Source: Accumulibacter sp036625275 (GTDB lineage: Bacteria > Pseudomonadota > Gammaproteobacteria > Burkholderiales > Rhodocyclaceae). From it: a stretch of 64,000 nucleotides of DNA. Under the pieces are notes generated by a model that searched no databases, had not been told where the DNA came from, and saw only the letters and a program-made list of their open reading frames with translations. Location: the NCBI RefSeq assembly GCF_036625275.1, contig NZ_JAZKUD010000003.1, positions 116,035 through 180,034 of the forward strand, read 5' to 3'. Shown here piece after piece: positions 8,238 to 16,494 of this stretch (positions within the stretch are counted from its first letter, which is position 1; each line of letters starts with the position of its first letter). Both the position numbers and the translations under genes were made by a program.

Positions 8238-10151
8238 ATGAGCTTGCTTGCTGCTCTCGCAGACATCGATCGCGCGTCCGTTCGGCGCGGGTGCCTGGCC
8301 GCCATTGCCGCCGCGCTTGCCGATGTCCTGATTTCCGTGATCCTGGATCGTGCCGGCGTATCGCTCGAACTTGCGCAGGCGCTGGCCTTTGCCGCCGCGC
8401 TGTTGGCCGCACTCGGCGTGCTGCAGGGTCTTGCCTACGAGCATCGCTGGACGGCGCTGTGCTTCGCCGCCGCACTCGCCTATCCGCTGCGCGCCGGCGT
8501 GCTCTCGCTGTTGGCGGCGCAGGGCTCGCCTCTCGTCGCAATCGTGCCGGCGGCGCTGGCGGGTGCGCTGACCCTGCTGCTCGGCGGCACGGTGATCGCT
8601 GCGGGGACGCGCCGCCAGAATTTCGCCGTTGCCGTCCCGCTGGCGGTGATCTACCTGCTGGTGCTGCGTCTGGTCTACCTCGGGCAGATCGAGCTGGCAC
8701 CGCAGGAAGCGTACTACTGGAACTATGCGCAGCATCTCGACATCGGCTACCTCGACCATCCGCCGCTGGTCGCCTGGCTGATCGCCGCCACCCTTGCCCT
8801 CGGTGAGGGCGAGTTCTTCGTGCGCCTGCCGGCAGTGCTCTGCTGGGCGGTGATGCTTGCTTTCGCCGTTGCATACGCGCAGGACATGGGCGGGCGCGGC
8901 AACGCCCTGCGTTGTGCCCTGCTGGCTGCAACACTGCCGTTCTGCTTCGGGATCGGAGTAATGATCACGCCCGATGCGCCCCTCGCCGCCGCCTGGGCGG
9001 CTGCGCTGTTCTTTCTGCAACGCGCACTGCTCGGCGAAAGCAAGGTGGCCTGGCTCGCCGCCGGGCTGGCGATCGGCATCGGCATGCTTGCCAAGTACTC
9101 GATGGTGCTGGTGCCGGCAGCTGCTTTCGTGTTCATGCTCGTCGATGCGCGTTCGCGCCGCAGTCTGCTCTCGGCGTGGGCCTGGGGGGGCGTACTCGTG
9201 GCGCTGCTGGTGTTCTCGCCGGTCATCGTCTGGAACCTCCAGCACGACTGGGCGTCGTTCGCCTTTCAAGGTTCACGACGGCTGGCGGCGCGGGCACCAC
9301 AGTTCAGTCTGCCGGAGTTCCTGGCTGCTGCGCTCCTGCTGCTGACACCGCTTGGTGTGCTTGCCCTGTGGCGGCTGTGGCGGCCGCGCGGCGACATGAG
9401 TACCACTTTCCAGGCGGCACCGGCCAACGACGAGCGGACCTTGCTGGCCGGACGGCGACGCCTGTTCATGCAGGTCTTCACGCTGCTGCCGCTGCTCGTC
9501 TTCGCGGTATCGAGCCTGCGCGCGGAGACCAAGTTTCACTGGACCGGGCCGATCTGGCTGGCGATCCTGCCGGTGCTCGCGGCGACGATGGCCCGGCCGG
9601 GACTCGGCGAAGGCAGGCTCGATCGCCTGCTCGCCCGCGGCTGGGTGCCACTGCTGCAGGCGCTGATGCTGATCTACGCCTACGGCCTGTTCTACTACCC
9701 GGTCTGGGGGCTGGCCGGCCTGCGCGCCCACCACGACTATCTGGAAATGGGTTGGCGCGACCTGCGCAGACAGGTGCAGGGGATCGAGGAAGCGGTACTC
9801 CTTGAAACCGGCCGCCGTCCCGCCGTCGTCGGCCTCGACAGGCACAACACCGCCGACGAAATGGCCTTTTACGATCCGCGTGGCGACGGTGCCCGCGACA
9901 CCGCCAGCCGGCACCTCTTCTTCAACGAAAATGCCGTGATGTACGAATTCTGGTTTCCGCGTTCGGCATTTGCCGGGCGCGATCTGATTGCGGTCTCGGG
10001 CTGGCGCGGCAATCTCGAAGATCCGCGTCTGCTCGCCACGGCCACGCGCCTTGGCCCGGTGCAAGCGCTCACCGCCAGGAAAGGCGGCGTCGCGGTCGCC
10101 ACTTACCATGTGCGGGTGGTCTATGGCTATCGCCCGGCGCCGCTGCCATGA
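8238..10151 (+). CDS. GT39-family (ArnT/PMT-like) membrane glycosyltransferase
   Basis: A 637-residue polytopic protein of the ArnT/PMT superfamily, which transfers a sugar from a polyprenyl-phosphate donor on the outer face of the inner membrane. The start ATG 8238 is chosen because upstream sequence is not protein-like. The first periplasmic loop carries the family pattern PQEAYYWNYAQHLDIGYLDH and then PPLVAWLIA at about residues 155-185, including the acidic residue needed for catalysis. About 12 membrane segments are predicted. An unusual extra ~130 residues with about four membrane helices precede the canonical first helix. The stop overlaps the ATG of the GT9 gene (ATGATGA), implying translational coupling. 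Confidence 0.88.
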   Translation: MSLLAALADIDRASVRRGCLAAIAAALADVLISVILDRAGVSLELAQALAFAAALLAALGVLQGLAYEHRWTALCFAAALAYPLRAGVLSLLAAQGSPLVAIVPAALAGALTLLLGGTVIAAGTRRQNFAVAVPLAVIYLLVLRLVYLGQIELAPQEAYYWNYAQHLDIGYLDHPPLVAWLIAATLALGEGEFFVRLPAVLCWAVMLAFAVAYAQDMGGRGNALRCALLAATLPFCFGIGVMITPDAPLAAAWAAALFFLQRALLGESKVAWLAAGLAIGIGMLAKYSMVLVPAAAFVFMLVDARSRRSLLSAWAWGGVLVALLVFSPVIVWNLQHDWASFAFQGSRRLAARAPQFSLPEFLAAALLLLTPLGVLALWRLWRPRGDMSTTFQAAPANDERTLLAGRRRLFMQVFTLLPLLVFAVSSLRAETKFHWTGPIWLAILPVLAATMARPGLGEGRLDRLLARGWVPLLQALMLIYAYGLFYYPVWGLAGLRAHHDYLEMGWRDLRRQVQGIEEAVLLETGRRPAVVGLDRHNTADEMAFYDPRGDGARDTASRHLFFNENAVMYEFWFPRSAFAGRDLIAVSGWRGNLEDPRLLATATRLGPVQALTARKGGVAVATYHVRVVYGYRPAPLP

Positions 10152-11392
10152 TGAACATCAAGCTTCAGCGGGCCATCGATCGCTATCTCGGCGTGCCGCT
10201 GTGCGCGTTCGCGTCGCTGCTCGAACGGCTGCGCGCGTGGCGTGCTGCGACGCAGTCCCCCGTGTCACCACCGCGGCGCATCGTCGTGATCCTGCTTTCG
10301 GAGATGGGCAGCCTGGTCCTCGCACAACCGATGTTCGCGCTGCTGCGCACACGTTACCCGGAAGCTTCGCTGCATGTCCTGCTGTTCGGCAAGAATCGCG
10401 AGGTTCTCGATCTGATGGCCAGCGTCCCGCCGGAGAACGTCATCGCCATCGACGACCGCTCGCTGGGCGGGCTGCTGCGCACACTGCTCGCCGCGATCCG
10501 CCGCTTGCGCCAGTTGCAACCGGATGCGGTGCTCGACTGCGAACTCTTCGCACGCATCAGCAGCCTGCTCTCGTGGCTGTCCGGGGCACCGCTGCGGGCC
10601 GGTTTTCACCGTCACACGCAGGAAGGGCTGTACCGCGGTTCGTTCATCAACCGGCCAGTGCTCTACAACCCGTATCGCCACCTGTCGCTGCAGTTCCTGA
10701 CACTGGCGCGGGCGATCGAGTCGCAGACCCATCCGCTCGACAAGGAGAGCCTCGACGAGGGTCCGTTGCCGGCGCCGTTGCCAGTATTCCGGACAGGCGA
10801 GGTCAGGGCCTTCGGCACCCGTTTTGGCGAAGACTTTCCGCGCATCGCGGGAAGGCGGCTGGCGCTGCTCTATCCAAGCGGCGGCATCCTGCCGATTCGC
10901 GCCTGGCCAGTGGCGAACTGGCGGCAGGTGGCCAGCGGTCTGCTCGCCGAGGGCTACGCCGTGGCGATCATCGGCCTGCCCGCCGACAAGGCGCTCGGTC
11001 GGGCTCTTGCCGAAGCGGTCGCGCATCCTGACTGCATCGACCTCACGGGGTACACGAAATCGGTCCGCGAACTCGTCGCGCTGCTCGCGATCGCCGCGCT
11101 GCTGATCACCAACGACGGCGGACCGGCGCAGTTTTCTGCGCTGACCGCGGTGCCGACGGTGGCCTTGTTCGGCCCCGAGACGCCGCTGCTCTACGGCCCG
11201 CTCGGCGAGCACGCGCGCTGCCTGCATCTCGCACTTCCCTGCTCGCCCTGCCTGACTGCGTACAACCACCGCAACTCGCCCTGCGACGGCGACAACCAGT
11301 GCCTGCAGCGGATTGCGCCGGCGCAGGTGCTCGCCGAGGCGCGCATCGTCGTCACCCGTGCCCATCCGCAGGCCGACAGGGATGCGGCATGA
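10148..11392 (+). CDS. GT9-family glycosyltransferase (heptosyltransferase-like)
   Basis: A 414-residue cytoplasmic or peripheral enzyme of glycosyltransferase family 9 (GT-B fold), the family of ADP-heptose:LPS heptosyltransferases. The N-terminal Rossmann domain begins at about residue 40 (RRIVVILLSEMGSLVLAQPM) and the C-terminal nucleotide-binding domain includes LITNDGGPAQFSALTAVPT and VALFGPETP (about residues 320-350), the family's donor-site region. The end has a Cys-rich stretch, CSPCLTAYNHRNSPC, often seen in this family. It overlaps the GT39 gene by 4 bases and the gtrA-like gene by 4 bases. The acceptor is unknown; a role in surface-glycan or lipid A/core decoration is inferred. 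Confidence 0.85.
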   Translation: MMNIKLQRAIDRYLGVPLCAFASLLERLRAWRAATQSPVSPPRRIVVILLSEMGSLVLAQPMFALLRTRYPEASLHVLLFGKNREVLDLMASVPPENVIAIDDRSLGGLLRTLLAAIRRLRQLQPDAVLDCELFARISSLLSWLSGAPLRAGFHRHTQEGLYRGSFINRPVLYNPYRHLSLQFLTLARAIESQTHPLDKESLDEGPLPAPLPVFRTGEVRAFGTRFGEDFPRIAGRRLALLYPSGGILPIRAWPVANWRQVASGLLAEGYAVAIIGLPADKALGRALAEAVAHPDCIDLTGYTKSVRELVALLAIAALLITNDGGPAQFSALTAVPTVALFGPETPLLYGPLGEHARCLHLALPCSPCLTAYNHRNSPCDGDNQCLQRIAPAQVLAEARIVVTRAHPQADRDAA

Positions 11393-11910
11393 CGCGCTTC
11401 GAGAAGCTCCGGCAACTGCCGCTGCTGGGCCGTCTGTTACGTCACCGCTTCATCAAGTTCGGGATCGTCGGCGCGTCCGGAACGCTGGTCAACGTGGCCG
11501 TCCTCTACCTCGCGCAGGAGACCTTGTTGGTGGCCATTTCGCCGCCGTCGCTGCGCCTCAACCTGTCGCTGGCAGTCGCGATCTTCTTCGCCACGATCAA
11601 CAACTTCCTGCTCAACCGCGCCTGGACCTGGCTCGATCGGCGGCCGCATGTGCACACCCCGATCCTCCTGCAGTTCAGCCAATACACGATCGCCTGCTGG
11701 CTCGGCATCGCGCTGCAGTTCATGCTGACGCACGCTTTCGCCAGTTACCTGCATTATCTGCTGGCAAACGTGCTGGCGATCATCATCGCCAGCATCGCCA
11801 ACTTCGTGCTCAATGATCACTGGACCTTCGGACGGCTGCGCCTGCTGATCCGCCGCTGGCGTCACCAGCACCCGCAGCACGGCGAGTCGCTCGGGCCGCC
11901 ACGACGATGA
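11389..11910 (+). CDS. GtrA-family membrane protein
   Basis: A 173-residue protein with four predicted membrane helices and the GtrA signatures RFIKFGIVGASGTLVNVAVL at about residue 20 and NFVLNDHWTF near the C-terminus. GtrA-like proteins are thought to move undecaprenyl-phosphate-linked sugars across the inner membrane for a partner glycosyltransferase. The ATG overlaps the TGA of the GT9 gene, so all three genes 8238-11910 form one coupled operon: a flippase-like GtrA beside a GT39 enzyme that uses lipid-linked sugar on the outer face is a coherent pair. Confidence 0.88.
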   Translation: MTRFEKLRQLPLLGRLLRHRFIKFGIVGASGTLVNVAVLYLAQETLLVAISPPSLRLNLSLAVAIFFATINNFLLNRAWTWLDRRPHVHTPILLQFSQYTIACWLGIALQFMLTHAFASYLHYLLANVLAIIIASIANFVLNDHWTFGRLRLLIRRWRHQHPQHGESLGPPRR

Positions 11911-11953
11911 ACCCGCTCTTGTCATCGACCGAGCCCAGGGTGGCTGGCCCGCT

Positions 11954-12604
11954 TCAGTCGTTGCGGCGGCCGCCGGCGATGGCGCGCAGGAATTCGTTGC
12001 GCAACTGCAGCGAGTGCTCGAATTCGCCGCTGAACGACTGGGTGATCACCCGCTCGTCACCGCGCCGGTCTTCGCCGAGCAGCAGGCACAACTGCTCGGC
12101 TTCGACCACGCAGGCCGCTCCGCGTGCCTGGCCGTGCTGCATCAGCGCGTCGGCAATATCGCGGGTCATCCATTCCTGATAGGTGAAGCGATGAGCAATC
12201 GCGTCGACCAGGCGGGCGATGCGACCGAAGCCGTGCAGGCGACCGCCGGGCAGATAGGCGACGTGCGCGACGCCGCGGAAAGGCACCAGGTGGTGCGGGC
12301 AGACGCCATGCACGGCGATGCCGCGCACCACCACCAGATCGCTGCGCTGATCGGCAAAGCCATCGCCGAGCGCGGCCGCCGGGTCGAGGTCGTACCCCCC
12401 GAGCAGGCGGCGCTGCCAGAGTTCGCAGACGCGCTGCGGGGTTCGCCCCATGTGCGCGGCATCCGGCGCAATCCCGCAGGCGGCCAGCAGATCGCCGACC
12501 GCGCGCTCGAAAGCGGCCGGGTCGAAGGCGTGCTGGCGCGGAATGCCGATCTCGTTTGCGGATGCGGATGCGGGCGCTGGGTCGGGGTGGTTGCAGTCGG
12601 ACAT
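11954..12604 (-). CDS. folE: GTP cyclohydrolase I
   Basis: Converts GTP to 7,8-dihydroneopterin triphosphate, the first step of tetrahydrofolate (or queuosine precursor) synthesis. The 216-residue product has the zinc-binding segment CPHHLVPFRGVAHVAYLP and the second Cys ligand in EAEQLCLLLGEDRRGD, plus the substrate-binding GRIARLVDAIAHRFTYQE. ATG 12604 is the likely start; about 15 Ala/Ser-rich residues then precede the fold. It converges with the gtrA-like gene (43 bases between stops) and is divergent from the nitronate monooxygenase-like gene. Confidence 0.93.
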   Translation of the reverse strand: MSDCNHPDPAPASASANEIGIPRQHAFDPAAFERAVGDLLAACGIAPDAAHMGRTPQRVCELWQRRLLGGYDLDPAAALGDGFADQRSDLVVVRGIAVHGVCPHHLVPFRGVAHVAYLPGGRLHGFGRIARLVDAIAHRFTYQEWMTRDIADALMQHGQARGAACVVEAEQLCLLLGEDRRGDERVITQSFSGEFEHSLQLRNEFLRAIAGGRRND

Positions 12605-12770
12605 GGCTTGCTTCCTGTTGGCATGGCGGGCAGGGGGATGATACACGCGTGATTTCGTTTGACGCAGCGGGCCATCCAGGCAGTTGATGAGCGATAATGC
12701 CGGGCTTGGGATATTTTCGCGATTGCCGGCGCTGGCGCTGGCGTCGCGGCTTCGGTTGGGAAGGACCGGC

Positions 12771-14015
12771 ATGAAGAGCGTTGATGATTTCCGTCTGCAG
12801 TTCGGCAAGAAGGAACTGGTACCGATCGTGATCGGCGGCATGGGTGTCGATATTTCGACCGCCGAACTGGCGCTCGAAGCCGCCCGGCTCGGCGGCGTCG
12901 GACATATTTCCGATGCCATGGTCAATACCGTTGCCGATCGGCGGTTCAACGCCAAGTTCGTCAAGGACAAGCTCCGGCAATACAAATTCAACGTCGCCAA
13001 TACCGACAAATCGATGGTTCGTTTCGACCTCGGGCAGCTCGCCGAGGCCACCCAGATGCACGTCGGCAGAACCATGGAAGCCAAGCGTGGCGAGGGGCTG
13101 ATTTTCGTCAACTGCATGGAGAAGCTGACCATGAACGCCCCGCGCGAGACGCTGCGCGTGCGCATGGCCGCAGCGCTCGACGCCGGTATCGACGGGATCA
13201 CGCTGGCGGCCGGCCTGCACCTTGGTTCCTTCGCGCTGATCGAGGATCACCCGCGTTTCCGCGATGCCAAGCTCGGGATCATCGTTTCCTCGCTGCGCGC
13301 GTTGCAGTTGTTCCTGCGCAAGACCGCTCGCAGCAGGCGATTGCCCGACTACGTGGTGGTCGAAGGACCGCTGGCCGGAGGACACCTGGGTTTCGGCATG
13401 GACTGGGCAAATTACGATCTGGCAACGATCTTCGCCGAGATTCATCGCTATCTGCAGGCCGAGCAGCTCGATATTCCCCTGATTCCGGCAGGTGGGATCT
13501 TTACCGGCAGCGATGCCGTGTCGTTTCTTGAAAGCGGTGCAGCCGCCGTCCAGGTGGCGACGCGCTTTACCGTGTCGAAGGAATGCGGCTTGCCGGAGGA
13601 TGTCAAGCAGCGTTATTTCGAAGCCAGCGAAGATCAGATCGAGGTTAACCAGATTTCCCCGACTGGCTACCCGATGCGCATGTTGAGCAACAGCCCGGCG
13701 ATTGGCGACGGAATTCGGCCCAATTGTGAGGCCTACGGCTATCTTCTCGACAGCACTGGCAATTGTTCGTACATCAGTGCGTACAACCGGGAGGTGGAAG
13801 CGAATCCTGGCGTCAAGAAGATCGCGGTCCGCGACAAGACCTGTCTGTGTACGCAAATGCGTAACTTCGACTGCTGGACCTGCGGCCACTATGCGTACCG
13901 TCTCAAGGACACCTCCAGGCGCTTGCCGGATGGCAGCTACCAATTGCTGAGCGCGGAGCATATCTTCCGCGATTATCAGTTCAGTACCGACGGCAAGATC
14001 GTGGTTCCGGCATAG
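12771..14015 (+). CDS. nitronate monooxygenase-like FMN protein with Cys-rich tail
   Basis: A TIM-barrel FMN protein of the 2-nitropropane dioxygenase/nitronate monooxygenase family. Seen are the N-terminal VPIVIGGMGVDISTAELALE, the phosphate-binding VVVEGPLAGGHLGFG in mid-protein and IPAGGIFTGSDAVSF. After the barrel comes about 100 residues with conserved cysteines (KTCLCTQMRNFDCWTCGHY), unusual for plain nitronate monooxygenases and suggestive of a metal or Fe-S site. I chose ATG 12771 (414 residues) because the homology starts there and AAGGA precedes it; a TTG-ATG at 12684 is in frame upstream. Substrate unknown; relatives include enoyl-reductase-like enzymes. Confidence 0.75.
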   Translation: MKSVDDFRLQFGKKELVPIVIGGMGVDISTAELALEAARLGGVGHISDAMVNTVADRRFNAKFVKDKLRQYKFNVANTDKSMVRFDLGQLAEATQMHVGRTMEAKRGEGLIFVNCMEKLTMNAPRETLRVRMAAALDAGIDGITLAAGLHLGSFALIEDHPRFRDAKLGIIVSSLRALQLFLRKTARSRRLPDYVVVEGPLAGGHLGFGMDWANYDLATIFAEIHRYLQAEQLDIPLIPAGGIFTGSDAVSFLESGAAAVQVATRFTVSKECGLPEDVKQRYFEASEDQIEVNQISPTGYPMRMLSNSPAIGDGIRPNCEAYGYLLDSTGNCSYISAYNREVEANPGVKKIAVRDKTCLCTQMRNFDCWTCGHYAYRLKDTSRRLPDGSYQLLSAEHIFRDYQFSTDGKIVVPA

Positions 14016-14042
14016 GGGTGTGGATGAAAGTGTTGGGAGGTA

Positions 14043-14165
14043 CTGATATGCCCTCCCCCCTCGCGGGGGGCGAAGGCGGGGTTTCGCGGAGCACTGCTCC
14101 GCGCCGCCGTAGCCGGCCCGCGATGCAGCGCGGGCCGTGGCAGGGGTTGGGGAGAGGGGGGGCCC
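14043..14165 (+). repeat. dispersed palindromic repeat, copy 1
   Basis: Intergenic repeat found in full or part at several places in this window (see 20370, 43709, 49384, 60556, 63731). This copy contains a GC-rich clamp, the palindromic core CGGAGCACTGCTCCG at about 14095-14110, and an inverted repeat at 14115-14136 (arms GGCCCGCG and CGCGGGCC). It occupies nearly all of the gap between the nitronate monooxygenase-like gene and rlmJ. RNA copies would fold into two strong hairpins. Confidence 0.85.
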
Positions 14166-14201
14166 CATGCCCTTCTTGCAGAGGCCAGTAGATCCAGGCC
14201 G

Positions 14202-15053
14202 ATGCTGAGCTATCGTCACGCCTTCCATGCCGGCAACCACGCCGATGTCCTCAAACACTTGGTGCTGGTGCAACTGACGCGCTACCTGGGCCGGAAGGAC
14301 AGCGCTTTCTGGTACGTCGACACGCACGCCGGGGCGGGGGCTTATGCGCTCGATTCCGGGCATGCGGCCAAGCTTGCCGAGTACCGGGACGGCATTGGAC
14401 GGTTATGGGGGCGGCCGGATCTGCCGTCAGCCCTGCAGGATTATCTCGGCCTGGTGCGCGCAGCCAATCCCGATGGTCGCCTGAAGATTTATCCCGGCTC
14501 GCCTTCCCTGGCGATGGCGACGATGCGGACACAGGACCGCCTACGATTTTTCGAGCTGCACAGCCGCGACGTAGTGCGTCTACGGGACAATTTCGCGGCC
14601 TGCGGCAAACGCGTACTCGTTGAGGAAGGCGACGGATTCGCGGCCCTCAAGGCTTTGTTGCCGCCGCCGCCGCGGCGAGCGCTGGTCCTCATCGACCCGC
14701 CGTACGAAGAGCGGCGCGATTATGATCGGGTGGTGCATTCGCTCAGGGAGTGCCTGTCGCGCTTTCCTGGCGGCATCTATCTGCTGTGGTATCCCCAACT
14801 GACCCGGCTCGAAGCGCACCATTTGCCGCCGCGCCTGAAGCATCTGCCGGCAAACCGCTGGCTGCAGGTCACGCTGCGCGTCAGAACGCCAGCCAGCGAC
14901 GGTTTCGGGATGCACGGCAGCGGCCTGTTCGTGATCAATCCACCCTGGACCCTGGAAGCAACCCTGCAGGCAGTGATGCCCTGTCTGGTCGAGCGACTCG
15001 GGCAGGATGCAGGAGCGGGTTACACACTCGAAAGTCAGGATTCAGCCCGCTAG
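14202..15053 (+). CDS. rlmJ: 23S rRNA (adenine2030-N6)-methyltransferase
   Basis: SAM-dependent methyltransferase that modifies A2030 of 23S rRNA. The 283-residue product matches E. coli RlmJ (280). The N-terminus MLSYRHAFHAGNHADVLKHL is near-invariant in the family; the SAM-binding motif is in YVDTHAGAGAY (about residue 40) and the catalytic motif IV is DPPYEERRDYDRV (about residue 165). It is preceded by repeat copy 1 and converges on the beta-helix gene with 14 bases between stops. Confidence 0.95.
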   Translation: MLSYRHAFHAGNHADVLKHLVLVQLTRYLGRKDSAFWYVDTHAGAGAYALDSGHAAKLAEYRDGIGRLWGRPDLPSALQDYLGLVRAANPDGRLKIYPGSPSLAMATMRTQDRLRFFELHSRDVVRLRDNFAACGKRVLVEEGDGFAALKALLPPPPRRALVLIDPPYEERRDYDRVVHSLRECLSRFPGGIYLLWYPQLTRLEAHHLPPRLKHLPANRWLQVTLRVRTPASDGFGMHGSGLFVINPPWTLEATLQAVMPCLVERLGQDAGAGYTLESQDSAR

Positions 15054-15067
15054 GGAGGTCGCACTGG

Positions 15068-16411
15068 CTACTGCAGCGCGCCTGGCGACAGCGGCTTGCC
15101 GACCAGCAGCGGATGCTTTCCGGCAGGCAGGTGGAATTCCGCGCTCGGTGCCAGACTCTGCCCGCGGACGAAGCCGGGGGGCCTGGCTGTTCCGCGCAGC
15201 GGCGAGTTGCTCGGCAAACCACACGCCAGCGCATGCGCGCCGACCAGCAGCGATCGTTCAACGACCCGGTTGCCGTCATAGCGACCCGGCGCTTGCGGCG
15301 TGAACGTGCTGCGTCCGGCGAGCAGGTTGTTGATCGCCCAGACCTCGGTTTCCGGCGGCAGGCGATCGATCCAGACGCGCAGGAAACGGCCATCGGGCTT
15401 GTCGTCGATCAGCGTGTTGTGCGCCAGATACAGCGCGTTGTCTGGCCAGCGCTGACCCTCGGCGCCGTAGGAGATCAGTTCCGGATTGTCCGTTGTCGCA
15501 CTCTGCCCGATGACGTTGCCGATTACCCAGGCCACGCCGCCATTCGGGAACTCGAGTTCGTACGATGCGCTGCCGTCGGCCCCGTCGACGATCAGGTTGT
15601 ACATGATCGAGCTTTCGCGCGCGCGCGACTTGATCAGGTGCCCACGATAGCCTTGCTGAAAACGGCTGCCGCTGACGCTCAGGCGAGCGATCGCGCCGGC
15701 ATAGAGGAGGTGGTGCAGCGTACCGGCATGCTTCGGCGCCTCGCCAAACTCGCTGTCTTCAACCTCGAGGACCATGTCCCCGAAATTGCTGGTCAGGATG
15801 CCCATCTCGTTGTCGAAAAACGCGCAACGGACCACCTTCAGATGCCCTCTCTCAAAGCGTATCCCGGCACCATTGCCACTCGGAACGCGCACTCCTCGGA
15901 ACTCGATGTTCTCGATCGACATCTCGGCGTTGCGTACCACCCATAGAGCCTTGCCTTCCGCGCTGTCACCGTCGGCAATCAACAGCGGGCGTTTGCCGGT
16001 GCCTCTGATGGTCAGCCGGTTTTGCGTCCAGACCACCGCTTGTTGCCGGTACTCGCCTGAACGGATCTCGATGGTGTCGCCGTCGCGAGCGATGCGCGCC
16101 GCTTCCTTGATGCTCGTCACCTGTTCGTGAGGGCCGACGACAATGGTCCGGCCGTTGCTCGCCGCCGTATCCGGAGTTTTCTTGTCGGAAACCGGTTCCT
16201 GGGCAACCGGTTTGCCGGCAGCCAGGCCATCGGTTGCCGGCAATTCGCTCCGCTGACTGGCGGTGGGGGGTCTGACCACCTCCAGTCGACCTTGCGCATT
16301 GCGCCGGATGCTACCCAGTTCCTCGGGTGCCGGCGGCAAATTGTCAGCCGGCATGACGCTGGCAGTCACGCCGAGCGTCAAAACGGCGGCCAACAGTCTT
16401 GCGAAGCACAT
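15068..16411 (-). CDS. exported right-handed parallel beta-helix protein
   Basis: A 447-residue protein with a signal peptide (residues 1 to about 26, ending near SVMPADN), a Pro/Ala linker to about 100, then a right-handed beta-helix from about 110 to the end. It begins with the carbohydrate-domain-like IVVGPHEQVTSIKEAARIAR and GDTIEIRSGEYRQQ and continues with recurring Asn-ladder turns (IENIEFRGVRV, VVRCAFFDN, YNLIVDG, AHNTLID). Such folds occur in polysaccharide lyases, epimerases and adhesins. No catalytic set can be named, so the activity is left open; it is exported to the periplasm or beyond. The gene lies 83 bases downstream of kup on the same strand. The start could extend upstream in frame, but this ATG gives a clean signal peptide. 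Confidence 0.8.
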   Translation of the reverse strand: MCFARLLAAVLTLGVTASVMPADNLPPAPEELGSIRRNAQGRLEVVRPPTASQRSELPATDGLAAGKPVAQEPVSDKKTPDTAASNGRTIVVGPHEQVTSIKEAARIARDGDTIEIRSGEYRQQAVVWTQNRLTIRGTGKRPLLIADGDSAEGKALWVVRNAEMSIENIEFRGVRVPSGNGAGIRFERGHLKVVRCAFFDNEMGILTSNFGDMVLEVEDSEFGEAPKHAGTLHHLLYAGAIARLSVSGSRFQQGYRGHLIKSRARESSIMYNLIVDGADGSASYELEFPNGGVAWVIGNVIGQSATTDNPELISYGAEGQRWPDNALYLAHNTLIDDKPDGRFLRVWIDRLPPETEVWAINNLLAGRSTFTPQAPGRYDGNRVVERSLLVGAHALACGLPSNSPLRGTARPPGFVRGQSLAPSAEFHLPAGKHPLLVGKPLSPGALQ

Positions 16412-16494
16412 CGGGTCCTGCACTTGCCGCCAACCCCTTCGGCTGCCTGACATCCGCGGGTTGGCCGGAATGTTGGGAATCATCCTCTCGGGAA

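Noticed and set aside
14043..14165. A conventional terminator after the nitronate monooxygenase-like gene
   Set aside because: The same sequence occurs in both orientations and at many sites regardless of gene ends, so it is described as a dispersed repeat; some copies may still terminate transcription.
12057..14363. A 768-codon minus-strand frame running across folE, the nitronate monooxygenase-like gene and rlmJ
   Set aside because: It is opposite or out of frame to three clear genes, runs through a repeat and has no recognisable domain.
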